A stretch of DNA of 37,409 bases from Rhodovibrionaceae bacterium (GTDB taxonomy: Bacteria; Pseudomonadota; Alphaproteobacteria; Kiloniellales; DSM-21159): positions 1 through 37,409 of the forward strand of contig JANQPZ010000099.1 in NCBI GenBank assembly GCA_028285215.1. Direction: 5' to 3'. This document shows, one piece after another, positions 16,488 through 24,460 of the stretch; within the stretch, counting starts at the first letter, position 1, and the number at the start of each line of letters is the position of its first letter. Below the pieces are notes generated by a model. The model worked only from the letters and a program-made list of their open reading frames with translations, searched no databases and was not told the DNA's origin. A program made the position numbers and the translations under genes.

Positions 16488-17999
16488 TCAATCGTCGGCG
16501 TAACCGAAGGGTTGCGGGGCGTCGCTTGCGGTTTCGACCCAAACGCTCTTGGGCTGGGTGTATTCCAGCAACCCTTCATAGCCGCTGGAGCGGCCGTAGC
16601 CTGAGCCGTGCATGCCGCCGAAGGGGGACATGACCGACAGCGTACGATAGCCATTGATCCAGAAGCTGCCCGCTCGCACCCTGGCGGCCACACGATGGGC
16701 GCGGCCGACGTCGGCTGTCCAGACCGCCCCGGCAAGATCGAAGGGACTGTGGTTGGCCAGAGCCAGAGCCTCTTCCTCGTCATCGAACAGCAGACAGGAC
16801 AGCACCGGGCCGAAGATCTCCTCGCGCGCCACCGTCATATCGGCGGTCACGCCGCCCAACACCGTCGGTGCGTAGAAGTAGCCGTCGCCGGCTCCGTCGG
16901 GCTTGCCGCCACCTGTAAGAACCTGCACGCCGGCACTGCGCCCGTCCGCGACCATCTTGGAGATGCGCTCGAACTGACGTGCATTGTTGATCGGGCCGAC
17001 CTCGGTGGTCTCGTCCAGGGGCGCGCCGACTTTCAGGCGCTTCGCACCGCCGACGACGAGCTCCAGCAGTGGCTCCGCCACGCGCCGATGCACGAGGAGA
17101 CGCGATCCCGCCGTGCAGCTCTGCCCCGCTGCGGCAAAACAGGCAGCTTGGGCCCCTTTGGCGGCTCGATGCAAATCGGCATCGGGAAAGACGATGTTCG
17201 CCGATTTGCCTCCCAGTTCGAGCAGGCAGGGTCTCAGGTTGCGGGCGGCTGTCTCCGCGATGGCCCGCCCGGTCTCCGGTGAGCCGACGAAAATCGTCTT
17301 GGTGATGCGGGATTCGGCGACCAGCGTATGACCCACCGTTTGGCCTAGGCCGGCGAGCACGTTGACGGCCCCGTTGGGCAGCCCGGCCTCGTGCAGCAGA
17401 AGGCCGAGACAGACCGACGTGACCGGCGTCAGCTCGCTGGGTTTCAGCACGACCGCATTGCCGGCTGCCAGCGCCGGCGCCAGTTGCCAGCCAGCCGTGA
17501 AGATCGGAGCGTTCCAGGGTGTGATCTGTGCGACCACACCCAGCGCTTCACGGCGTGTGTAATTGAGATGGCTGGTCGGCACGGGGATGACGTCGCCGTG
17601 CAGCTTGTCGGCCCAGCCGGCATAGTAGTCGAACATCTCGGCGACCTTGAGCACCTCGACCCGGGTGTCGCGGATCGGCTTGCCGGCGACGACGGCCTCC
17701 AGAATGGCCAGGCTCTCGGCACGCTGGCGTATCAACTCGCCCATTCGCCAGAGCACGCGGCCCCGGGCACTGGCGGTCACCGCCTGCCAGGCCGAAAACC
17801 CGCGTTCGGCGGCATCGACGGCATCCAGCGTTCCGGGGGCGGCGCAGTCGCGATACTCCAGCAAAGGCGTCGCGCTGGCCGGATCGATGATCTCGACCGT
17901 GGCGCCGTGGCCTTGCAGCAGTTCGCCATCGACCAACGAGCCAAAACGCTCGGGCGCGCCGAACCAGGCGGAGAGATGCTTGTGAAGAAGTCCGCTCAT
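16488..17999 (-). CDS. Aldehyde dehydrogenase family protein
   Basis: A 503-residue NAD(P)-dependent aldehyde dehydrogenase with an intact active site: N163 in 'ITPWNAPIF', K186 in 'VVLKPSE', E261 in 'CLLELGGKSANIVFPDAD', and catalytic C295 in 'AGQSCTAGSR'. The C-terminal 'EEIFGPVLSCLLFDDEEEAL', 'SFWINGY' and 'PFGGMHGSGYGR' are standard. It oxidises an aldehyde to an acid (or acyl-CoA); the substrate cannot be told. Its ATG overlaps the stop of the upstream dehydrogenase (ATGA), and that gene in turn overlaps the N-acyl-D-amino-acid deacylase, so the three are one coupled operon. The pair ALDH plus 3-hydroxyacid dehydrogenase suggests a semialdehyde such as malonate or tartronate semialdehyde as the shared intermediate; this is inference. 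Confidence 0.94.
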   Translation of the reverse strand: MSGLLHKHLSAWFGAPERFGSLVDGELLQGHGATVEIIDPASATPLLEYRDCAAPGTLDAVDAAERGFSAWQAVTASARGRVLWRMGELIRQRAESLAILEAVVAGKPIRDTRVEVLKVAEMFDYYAGWADKLHGDVIPVPTSHLNYTRREALGVVAQITPWNAPIFTAGWQLAPALAAGNAVVLKPSELTPVTSVCLGLLLHEAGLPNGAVNVLAGLGQTVGHTLVAESRITKTIFVGSPETGRAIAETAARNLRPCLLELGGKSANIVFPDADLHRAAKGAQAACFAAAGQSCTAGSRLLVHRRVAEPLLELVVGGAKRLKVGAPLDETTEVGPINNARQFERISKMVADGRSAGVQVLTGGGKPDGAGDGYFYAPTVLGGVTADMTVAREEIFGPVLSCLLFDDEEEALALANHSPFDLAGAVWTADVGRAHRVAARVRAGSFWINGYRTLSVMSPFGGMHGSGYGRSSGYEGLLEYTQPKSVWVETASDAPQPFGYADD

Positions 18000-18865
18000 C
18001 GCCGGCTCGTCTCCTTTGCGTAGGGAACCATGCGATTGAAGTCCTCGGAGTCCGGTACGCTCGCGCCGGAGTCACGCCAGATCGCACCGGCAGCGGTTGC
18101 CAGCCGGGGCGCAAGCCCGACCTCCGAGGCCAGCTTCAGCGCAAGCCCGACGTCCTTTCGCATCAGGCCCATGGAGAAGCCGGAATCGAAGCTGTTGGAG
18201 AGCACCCAGCGCGGCAGGTTGAGTTCGGTGACGCCGCTGCGGCCGGACCCTACGTTGAGCGCGGCCAGCAGAGCCTCAGGCTGAAGATCCCCGGCTTCCG
18301 CAAGTGCGAGGGCTTCGCCCGCCAAGGTCAGATGGGCGGCGCAGAGCAGATTGTTGACGAGTTTGGTCACGTTGCCGGTGCCGGGTCCGCCGCAGTGAAC
18401 CACCTGTCTTGCGATGGCCTGCAGCACTGCTGCGGCGCGGTTCAGGTCGCTCTCCGCACCGCCGGCCATCACGAGAAGCTGCCCATTGCGAGCGGCGGTC
18501 GGTCCTCCGGACACCGGCGCATCCAGATAGCCGATTCCGCGTGCGGCCATTTCAGCGTGCAATCGTCTCGAAGAAGCGGGTTCGGCCGTCGAGGTGTCCA
18601 GGATCAGATGGCCTGACGTCAGCGATTCTGCTGCCTCCGCGACAACCTTTTCGATGATGTCCGAGGTCGGCAGGGACAGCAGCAAGGCATCATTCGCAGT
18701 TGCCAGATCGCCGAGGCTGCCCAGGTTGGGCGAGAAGGCGGCCCGCCGTTCCTCCATGGTGTCGAAACCCGTCACTTCGAAACCCGCTGCAGCGAGAGTC
18801 CGCGCTATCGGCAGCCCCATGTTGCCCAGGCCGACGACACCGACCTTTCGGATCGCTTGCGCCAT
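17996..18865 (-). CDS. 3-hydroxyisobutyrate-dehydrogenase-like NAD(P)-dependent oxidoreductase
   Basis: A 289-residue beta-hydroxyacid dehydrogenase. The N-terminal Rossmann motif is 'KVGVVGLGNMGLPIARTLAAAG' (G-L-G-N-M-G at 12-17). The substrate-binding 'DAPVSGGPTAARNGQLLVMAGG' is at about 115-136, and catalytic K168 lies in 'GTGNVTKLVNNLL' with N172 four residues later. The late 'FSMGLMRKDVGLALKLASE' is also typical. Members reduce or oxidise 3-hydroxyacids (3-hydroxyisobutyrate, tartronate semialdehyde, 3-hydroxypropionate). The start is ATG 18865, sharing one base with the stop of the upstream deacylase; the longer open frame upstream is an Arg-rich shadow of that gene. It sits in a coupled operon with the ALDH and the deacylase. 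Confidence 0.93.
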   Translation of the reverse strand: MAQAIRKVGVVGLGNMGLPIARTLAAAGFEVTGFDTMEERRAAFSPNLGSLGDLATANDALLLSLPTSDIIEKVVAEAAESLTSGHLILDTSTAEPASSRRLHAEMAARGIGYLDAPVSGGPTAARNGQLLVMAGGAESDLNRAAAVLQAIARQVVHCGGPGTGNVTKLVNNLLCAAHLTLAGEALALAEAGDLQPEALLAALNVGSGRSGVTELNLPRWVLSNSFDSGFSMGLMRKDVGLALKLASEVGLAPRLATAAGAIWRDSGASVPDSEDFNRMVPYAKETSRR

Positions 18866-20337
18866 CAAGCGTGGCTCGGCAGAGACAGGGAGTGCAGACG
18901 CAAGGCTCGGCCGGGTCTGGCGCCGGTTGTGCCGCCGTCGCGCCAGACGCTGCGGCCGTTGACCCAGACCTCCAGAATACCGCGGGCCGGCGTTTTGGGC
19001 GCTTCGAAGGTGGCGGCGTCGATCACTTCGTCGGGGTCGAACAAGACCAGGTCTGCGGCTGCTCCGACGGCCAGCCGGCCGCGGTCTGTCAGTCCGAACT
19101 CGGACGCCGGGAGTCCGGTCATCTTGCGCACGGCTTCTTCCAGGCTGAAGAGCTGCAGGTCGCGGCAGTAATGGCCGAGCACGCGCGGGAAGGTTCCCCA
19201 GAGCCTGGGGTGAGGTTGCGTATCGTGCGGCAAGCCGTCGGACCCGATCATGGTGTGGGGATAGGCGAGGATCCGCTGCACATCGGCCTCGTCCATCATG
19301 AAGAACACGCCTCCGGCCGGAGTCAGTCGCGCGACCGCCTCCTCCATGTCGATGCCCCAGTCGGCGGCGATCTCCTGTAGATCGCGACCGGCGGCTTCTG
19401 GGTGCGGTACCGACCAGGTCACGATGACCTTGCTGGCATCCTCGAGCAGGCTCGAGTCGAGCATGGTCGAGCCGGCGACATAAGGGTAAGCATCCAGCCC
19501 GATGTGTTGATGTGCTCGGTTTTCGTCGATCAGCTTCAGGGTGTCGCACGAGCGGCCATGGTTTCGCTGGCCGGCGCATTTGTGATGGGAAATCACCACT
19601 GGAATCTGAGCTTCGCGGCCGACCCTGAAGGTTTCTTCCAGAGAGTCGATCACCTGGTCGGCCTCGTCGCGCATATGGGTGGTGTGCAGCGCCTTGGCCT
19701 GATGCAGTGCCTTGGCGAGTTCGATGACCTCCTCGGTCGGCGCAGCCTTGGCCGGCGGATAGAACAGGCCGGTCGAGAGGCCGATGGCGCCGGCTTCCAG
19801 GCTCTGCTCCAGCAGCCTGCGCATCGTAGCGACTTCGCCGGCGGTTGCCGGCCGTTCGAGGTCATCCATGGCGCCGATGCGCAAGCTCGAGTGACCGACC
19901 TGTGCCAGGACGTTGGTGGCCGGCGGTTCCTCGTCCAGGTGGTCGAGATAGTCCGCAAAGTCGGCGAAGAAGCCTCGCGGATCCTCGCTGATGAGGTCGA
20001 TCGGCGCCGGTGGGCGGCGATCGATTGCCAGCGGCGCGAGACTGACCCCGCAGTTTCCTGCGACCACCGTGGTGACGCCCTGGCTGACTTTGCAGTCCAT
20101 GGTGGGATTGGCGATCAGCGCCCGGTCGTCATGGGTATGGACGTCGATGAAACCTGGTGACAGCACGTGCCCCGAGGCGTCGACGTCACGAGCGCCGGTC
20201 CAGCCGTTCAGATCGCCCAGGGCCACGATCCGGTCGTCGCGAATCGCCAGGCCACCCCGCTGCCCCGGCGCTCCCGTTCCGTCGATCAGCCTGGCATTGC
20301 GAATCACCAGATCGGCCTGCTTCGACTCTCGGCTCAT
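18865..20337 (-). CDS. N-acyl-D-amino-acid deacylase (D-aminoacylase family amidohydrolase)
   Basis: A 490-residue amidohydrolase that in this family hydrolyses N-acyl-D-amino acids (or D-glutamate/D-aspartate derivatives) to the free D-amino acid. Zinc-site residues, numbered from ATG 20337, are H67 and H69 in 'FIDVHTHDDRAL', C96 in 'AGNCGVSLAP', H222 in 'LHTTHMRDEAD', H252 or H253 in 'VISHHKCAG', and D368 in 'IGSDGLPHDTQPHPR'. The bridging Cys in place of carboxylated Lys is the D-aminoacylase signature. The C-terminal 'GRLAVGAAADLVLFDPDEV' belongs to the small beta domain. ATG 20337 is favoured over GTG 20343 because AAGGGGG is 9 bases from the ATG. It is the first gene of the operon with the dehydrogenases and is divergent from the amidase. 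Confidence 0.93.
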   Translation of the reverse strand: MSRESKQADLVIRNARLIDGTGAPGQRGGLAIRDDRIVALGDLNGWTGARDVDASGHVLSPGFIDVHTHDDRALIANPTMDCKVSQGVTTVVAGNCGVSLAPLAIDRRPPAPIDLISEDPRGFFADFADYLDHLDEEPPATNVLAQVGHSSLRIGAMDDLERPATAGEVATMRRLLEQSLEAGAIGLSTGLFYPPAKAAPTEEVIELAKALHQAKALHTTHMRDEADQVIDSLEETFRVGREAQIPVVISHHKCAGQRNHGRSCDTLKLIDENRAHQHIGLDAYPYVAGSTMLDSSLLEDASKVIVTWSVPHPEAAGRDLQEIAADWGIDMEEAVARLTPAGGVFFMMDEADVQRILAYPHTMIGSDGLPHDTQPHPRLWGTFPRVLGHYCRDLQLFSLEEAVRKMTGLPASEFGLTDRGRLAVGAAADLVLFDPDEVIDAATFEAPKTPARGILEVWVNGRSVWRDGGTTGARPGRALRLHSLSLPSHA

Positions 20338-20433
20338 ACGCACACGCCCCCTTTGTGTTCGGCGGAAGATCCTGTGAAGACGTTAAGGATAGCCCGGCTG
20401 CACCGGCTCTCGCTACGGTAACCGCTGTGGATC

Positions 20434-20441
20434 GGATACAA
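20434..20441. promoter_or_regulatory. GGATACAA motif upstream of the amidase
   Basis: GGATACAA occurs 15 bases before the amidase start, at the edge of its leader, and again in the centre of the palindrome at 24158-24171 between dpaL and the ABC importer. The shared octamer at two divergent promoters of one locus could mark a common regulator. An 8-mer match may also be chance. Confidence 0.25.
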
Positions 20442-20456
20442 CAAAAGAGGGGTCGA

Positions 20457-21716
20457 ATGGAGCTGGCGGATAGAACGGCAGGTTGGGCGCTCGCCGAGAT
20501 CGCGGCTGGACGGTTGACGCGCGGCGACTACCTGGAAGCGTGCCTGGAAAGGGTTTCCGAACGCGAGCCCGAGGTGAAGGCCTGGGTTTGCTTCGATGCA
20601 GATGCGGCACGGCTCGTTGTTGAGAGTGCTTGCGGTCCCTTGGCCGGTCTGCCATTGGGCGTCAAGGATGTCTTCGATACCTTTGACTGGCCGACCGGCT
20701 ACGGTTCGCCGCTCTATGACGGCTATCTGTCAGGTCAGGATGCAGCCGCAGTCGCTCTGGCGCGCGCGGCCGGCTGCGTGGTGCCGGGCAAGACGGTGAC
20801 CACGGAGTTTGCCTACTTTCATCCTGGACCGACCGCCAACCCGCGTAACCCCGCGCATACGCCGGGCGGTTCGTCCAGCGGTTCGGCCGCGGCAGTGGCG
20901 GCGGGCATGGTGCCCTTCGCTCTCGGTACCCAGACGGCCGGCTCGATCGTTCGACCTGCTGCTTTCTGCGGCGTTGTCGGTTACAAGCCCACTTTCGGAA
21001 CGATCCCGACCTTCGGGGTGAAGCAGTTCGCCTGGTCGCTGGACACTGTTGGAGTCTTCGCCCGCGAGGTTGCCGATGCAGCCTTACTGGCCGAAGCTCT
21101 GTCGGGCTTGCCGTTGCAGCCGGAGGCGTCCCCTGGCGTACCGCGGATCGGTTTCTGCCGAACGGCGCAGTGGTCGGAAGTCGCTGCGCCTTTGGCTGCG
21201 ACGATCGAGACCGCTGTCGCCGCAGCCGGAGCAGCCGGCGCGCGGGTCATGGAGGTCGCTTTGCCGACAGCCTGCGACTCCTTGCTCGAGGATCAGAAAC
21301 TGGTGATGGCGTATGAGGGCGCCAGGGCCCTGGCGCACGAACGGCGGACCGCGAGGGACTCCTTGAGTGCGCCGCTGCTGGACCTGACCGATGCTGGCGC
21401 CGAAGCCGACCCGGAGGCTTATCTCCAGGCTCGAGCGCGTACCCGCCGGGCGCGTGCGGCGGTCGCGGAGCTTTTCACGGAGGTCGATGTGCTCGTGACT
21501 CCGTCTGCACCCGGCGCCGCGCCGCTAGGTCTGGAGGCGACCGGCGATCCCTTGTTCAACCGCATCTGGACACTGCTGGGGGTGCCTTGTCTCGCGCTGC
21601 CCGCCAGCACCGACTCAGCGGGTCTGCCGCTCGGTCTGCAACTGATCGGGGCCTTCGACGACGACGCTCGACTGCTGGCAGCGGCGGCTTGGCTGGAACG
21701 CGTTCTGGCGCAGTAG
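20457..21716 (+). CDS. Amidase (amidase signature family)
   Basis: A 419-residue amidase-signature enzyme. The Ser-cisSer-Lys triad is intact: K70 in 'LPLGVKDVFDTFDWPT', S139 in 'HTPGGSSSGSAAAVAAG', and nucleophile S163 in 'GTQTAGSIVRPAAFCG' (24 residues between the two serines, as in the family). The C-terminal 'VLVTPSAP', 'NRIWTLLGVPCLALP' and 'GLPLGLQLIGAFDDDARLL' are also standard. It hydrolyses a carboxamide or related N-acyl bond; the exact substrate is not predictable. ATG 20457 has a good ribosome site (AAGAGGGG); the longer open frame upstream overlaps the divergent deacylase and is not used. It is the only plus-strand gene between two blocks of minus-strand genes in a locus otherwise full of C-N hydrolases. 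Confidence 0.93.
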   Translation: MELADRTAGWALAEIAAGRLTRGDYLEACLERVSEREPEVKAWVCFDADAARLVVESACGPLAGLPLGVKDVFDTFDWPTGYGSPLYDGYLSGQDAAAVALARAAGCVVPGKTVTTEFAYFHPGPTANPRNPAHTPGGSSSGSAAAVAAGMVPFALGTQTAGSIVRPAAFCGVVGYKPTFGTIPTFGVKQFAWSLDTVGVFAREVADAALLAEALSGLPLQPEASPGVPRIGFCRTAQWSEVAAPLAATIETAVAAAGAAGARVMEVALPTACDSLLEDQKLVMAYEGARALAHERRTARDSLSAPLLDLTDAGAEADPEAYLQARARTRRARAAVAELFTEVDVLVTPSAPGAAPLGLEATGDPLFNRIWTLLGVPCLALPASTDSAGLPLGLQLIGAFDDDARLLAAAAWLERVLAQ

Positions 21717-21754
21717 AGTCAAAGGCGAGGGGGAAACACGGCCTCGCGCCCGCC

Positions 21755-22705
21755 TCACTTGGCCGCGTCGGGGCTTTGCCTTCGCGCGCCCTTGGACTCG
21801 ACGATGAGGCGATAGTGGGCCGGTTCCCGGTGACGCGCGAAATCGAAGACGCTCTGTTTATAGGACTTGCCGAGGTCGAGGTCGCAGGCTGCGGTGATCA
21901 GCTCATCCTCTTCCGTGACGGCGACGGCGACGCTCTCGCCTGTCGGGGCGATGATCTGGGTCCCTCCGATCATCGGCACACCCTCCTCGTTTCCGGCCTT
22001 GGCGACGCCAACCACCCAGGTCGCGTTCTGATAGGCGCCGGCCTGCATCACGAGCTGGTTGTGGAACCAGCCGAGACGGTCGTGCTCCGGCGCAGGCGGA
22101 TTGTGCACCGGCGTATTGTAGCCGAGCAGCACCATCTCCACGTCCTGCAGGCCCATCACCCGGTAGGTCTCCGGCCAGCGCCGGTCGTTGCAGATGCACA
22201 TCCCGATCCGACCGCCCAGCGCGTCGAAGACGGGAAACCCCAGATCGCCGGTCTCGAAATAGCGCTTCTCCAGGTGCTGGAAGGCGCGCCAAGGTTCGTT
22301 CTCCGCGTGACCGGGGAGATGGATCTTGCGGTACTTGCCCAGGATAGCGCCTTGCTTGTCGACCAGAACGGAGGTGTTGAAGCGGCGGGTCTGTCCCTTC
22401 TCCACAGTGAGCTCGGCATAACCGAGGTAGAAGGCGAGGTGGAGCCGCTTCGCTTCGGCGAACAGGGGTTGAGTGTCCGGTCCTGGCATTTCGCGCTCGA
22501 AGAAGCTGTCGACCTTGGCCTGATCTTCCATGAACCAGCGTGGGAAGAAGGTGGTCAGCGCGAGTTCCGGAAAGACCACCAGATCGCAGCCGCGCCCTGC
22601 GGCTTCGCGCAAGTGGGCGATCAGGCGCTCGACAACCTGGGCGCGGGTCTCCGTCAGGGCGATCGGGCCGAGTTGGGCGGCACCGACGGTGAGGATGCGG
22701 GGCAT
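21755..22705 (-). CDS. N-carbamoyl-D-amino-acid hydrolase (nitrilase superfamily)
   Basis: A 316-residue nitrilase-superfamily enzyme very close to Agrobacterium N-carbamoyl-D-amino acid amidohydrolase, which converts an N-carbamoyl-D-amino acid to the D-amino acid, CO2 and ammonia. The catalytic triad falls at the same numbers as in that enzyme: E47 ('VVFPELALTTFFPRW'), K127 ('KYRKIHLPGH') and C172 ('IGMCICNDRRWPE'). Other shared stretches are 'EREMPGPDTQPLF', 'RRFNTSVLVDKQG', 'FQHLEKRYFETGDLGFPV' and 'GYNTPVHNPPAPEHD'. The start is ATG 22705, with AAGGAAGGA 7 bases upstream; an earlier ATG at 22729 lacks this. Together with the N-acyl-D-amino-acid deacylase it indicates D-configured N-blocked amino acids as substrates. 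It follows dpaL by 78 bp on the same strand. Confidence 0.95.
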   Translation of the reverse strand: MPRILTVGAAQLGPIALTETRAQVVERLIAHLREAAGRGCDLVVFPELALTTFFPRWFMEDQAKVDSFFEREMPGPDTQPLFAEAKRLHLAFYLGYAELTVEKGQTRRFNTSVLVDKQGAILGKYRKIHLPGHAENEPWRAFQHLEKRYFETGDLGFPVFDALGGRIGMCICNDRRWPETYRVMGLQDVEMVLLGYNTPVHNPPAPEHDRLGWFHNQLVMQAGAYQNATWVVGVAKAGNEEGVPMIGGTQIIAPTGESVAVAVTEEDELITAACDLDLGKSYKQSVFDFARHREPAHYRLIVESKGARRQSPDAAK

Positions 22706-22783
22706 GCAGCCGTCCTTCCTTCGCTTCACGTCAAGCTTCTGGGCATCGTGGCCGGTACGGCCCGGTCGTCTGATCCGTGTCCG

Positions 22784-24040
22784 TCACCCCGCGGGCCTCC
22801 CGATCCGCACCTCCTCGCCGGAGCGGCCGACGATCTTCCGATAGAGCACCGGATCGGTATCGCCTTCGCTTCCGAACAGCATCACCCGGCTGTCCGGTCC
22901 AAGTCCCAAACCCTCTCGGATACCCGGATTGGACAGCGCTCCGACCAGGGCACAAAGCCCGGCAACGGCGGACTCTCCGGCGACCAAAGGCGGGTCTCCG
23001 TCACAGCCCTGGGCGAGACAGCGCATGGCATGACCTGCCGCGGTGTCGGTGACGGTCATGAAGGCGTCTGCCCCTTCGTCCAGGATCTCCCAGGCAAGCA
23101 GTGAGGTTTCGCCACAGGCGAGGCCGGCCATGATGGTGTCCAGCTCGCCGTCGACATGGCTGGCGCCACCGTTGCGCGCGCTGGCGAGAAGGCAGGCGGC
23201 CTGATCCGGTTCGACGACGATGAAACGCGGGCGATGGCTGTCCAGCGTCTCCCAGAGGTGACCACAGATCGCCGCGGCCATGCCGCCGACGCCTGCCTGT
23301 ACCAGCACGTGGGTCGGCGGGCTCTCGCCGAACTGCATCACGGCCTCCTCGGCCATCAGGCTGTAGCCCTGCATGACATCGCGCGGGATATCCAGATAGC
23401 CGGGGTAGGAGGTGTCGGACACGACGGTCCAGCCTTGCGCATCGGCCTGGCGCGCGGCTTCGCGAACCGCGTCGTCGTAGGTACCGGGCACACGGCGTAC
23501 GTCGGCGCCGAATCGCGCGATCGCCGAGACCCGGCCCTGGCTGACGGTGGCATGCACGAAGATCACGCAACGGCAGCCGAAGGTCTGCGCGCCCCAGGCG
23601 ACCGAGCGGCCGTGGTTGCCGTCCGTTGCACAGCAGACCGTTAGACCCGCCATCAGGTCGGCGTGGGTGCCCTTCAGGACATCCGCGGTCGAGGGTACCT
23701 GGCCGGTCGCCTCTGCGATGCGGCGTTTCAAGAGGCGCAGCACGGCATAGGCGCCGCCAAGAGCCTTGAAGCTGCCGAGCCCGAAGCGGCCGCTTTCGTC
23801 CTTGTAGGCGATCTCCGCAAGACCCAGCCGGTGTGCCAAGCCTGAAAGCCGGATCAGGGGCGTCGGCCGGTATCCGGGCCAGCTCGAGATCTCGTCCCGA
23901 GCCGCCTTGAAGGCGGTCCGGTTCAGAACAGCGGTTTGACGATCTCCATAGTGCCGAGCCGGGTCGGATTTGGAGTTAAGCTCGATCTCCAGCGGCTCTG
24001 CGGCAAGCGCTTTCAAGCTGACGCTTCGTGACTCTGTCAT
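22784..24040 (-). CDS. dpaL: Diaminopropionate ammonia-lyase
   Basis: A 418-residue PLP enzyme of the fold-type II family that converts 2,3-diaminopropionate to pyruvate and two ammonia. PLP lysine K92 lies in 'YKDESGRFGLGSFKALGGAYA', the dpaL signature, and D140 in 'CCATDGNHGRSVAWGAQ'. In the E. coli enzyme the equivalent Lys acts on the L and the Asp on the D isomer, so both activities may be kept. Also present are the glycine loop 'QAGVGGMAAA', 'TIMAGLACGETS', 'VAGESAVAGL' and the late 'MLFGSEGDTDP'. It is the first gene of the minus-strand block and divergent from the ABC importer, with a palindrome in between. Its presence next to N-blocked D-amino acid hydrolases is the main clue that the locus handles a diaminopropionate-type compound. 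Confidence 0.94.
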   Translation of the reverse strand: MTESRSVSLKALAAEPLEIELNSKSDPARHYGDRQTAVLNRTAFKAARDEISSWPGYRPTPLIRLSGLAHRLGLAEIAYKDESGRFGLGSFKALGGAYAVLRLLKRRIAEATGQVPSTADVLKGTHADLMAGLTVCCATDGNHGRSVAWGAQTFGCRCVIFVHATVSQGRVSAIARFGADVRRVPGTYDDAVREAARQADAQGWTVVSDTSYPGYLDIPRDVMQGYSLMAEEAVMQFGESPPTHVLVQAGVGGMAAAICGHLWETLDSHRPRFIVVEPDQAACLLASARNGGASHVDGELDTIMAGLACGETSLLAWEILDEGADAFMTVTDTAAGHAMRCLAQGCDGDPPLVAGESAVAGLCALVGALSNPGIREGLGLGPDSRVMLFGSEGDTDPVLYRKIVGRSGEEVRIGRPAG

Positions 24041-24460
24041 GGCGGTGAGGAACCGTTTCGGAAGGCTGCAGATGACCGACCGGTAGAGCCAAGCAGCATT
24101 CCTGCCGTCCGGTCAACGCTCGAGGGAGTGGCCGAAGACACGCAGCGCAGGCCTGCTCATTGGATACAATGCAGGCAGATTAGGCACGCAGTAGACAGTT
24201 TGTCCGATTTTTCATCACACTGTCTGGGTTCGTTGGATGCCCCTGGTTAAACTTCAGTATGACAGTTCCTGCTTGTGGATCCCGGTATGCGGGCTTTTCC
24301 GGTCGATCTGGGAGTTCGGACTCGCATCCCATGGCAGGCTGGCACAGGATTTGAAAGTCGAACTCAGGACCGAAAGCGACGTCGATGGTGCAACGTATCT
24401 CTCCGATACGTCGTGCGGGCCGCCGCAACACGGTCCCAAGAGATAACAAGGAGGCTATCG
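24041..24460. promoter_or_regulatory. Divergent intergenic region between dpaL and the ABC importer
   Basis: This 420-bp region must hold the promoters of both dpaL and the importer. Besides the palindrome at 24158-24171 it contains a perfect 10-bp palindrome GCAGGCCTGC at 24147-24156, just beside it. I see no convincing -35/-10 pair, terminator or ORF. The open frame from 24275 into the binding-protein gene is not protein-like before ATG 24461. Confidence 0.5.
24158..24171. promoter_or_regulatory. Palindromic candidate operator CATTG-GATA-CAATG
   Basis: A perfect 5-4-5 inverted repeat, flanked by a further GCCTG (24151-24155) and CAGGC (24172-24176) pair. It lies 118 bp before the dpaL start and about 290 bp before the binding-protein start. 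The ATTG-N4-CAAT form resembles sites of GntR/FCD-type regulators, but no regulator gene is in the window, so this is inference. Confidence 0.42.

Noticed and set aside
16316-16633. Plus-strand ORF directly after the feoB remnant
   Set aside because: I examined it as possible continuation of feoB, but it has no FeoB helical or membrane sequence and runs antisense into the aldehyde dehydrogenase.
18866-19579. N-terminal extension of the 3-hydroxyisobutyrate-dehydrogenase-like frame
   Set aside because: The extension is Arg/Pro-rich and overlaps the deacylase gene; the Rossmann motif begins just after ATG 18865.
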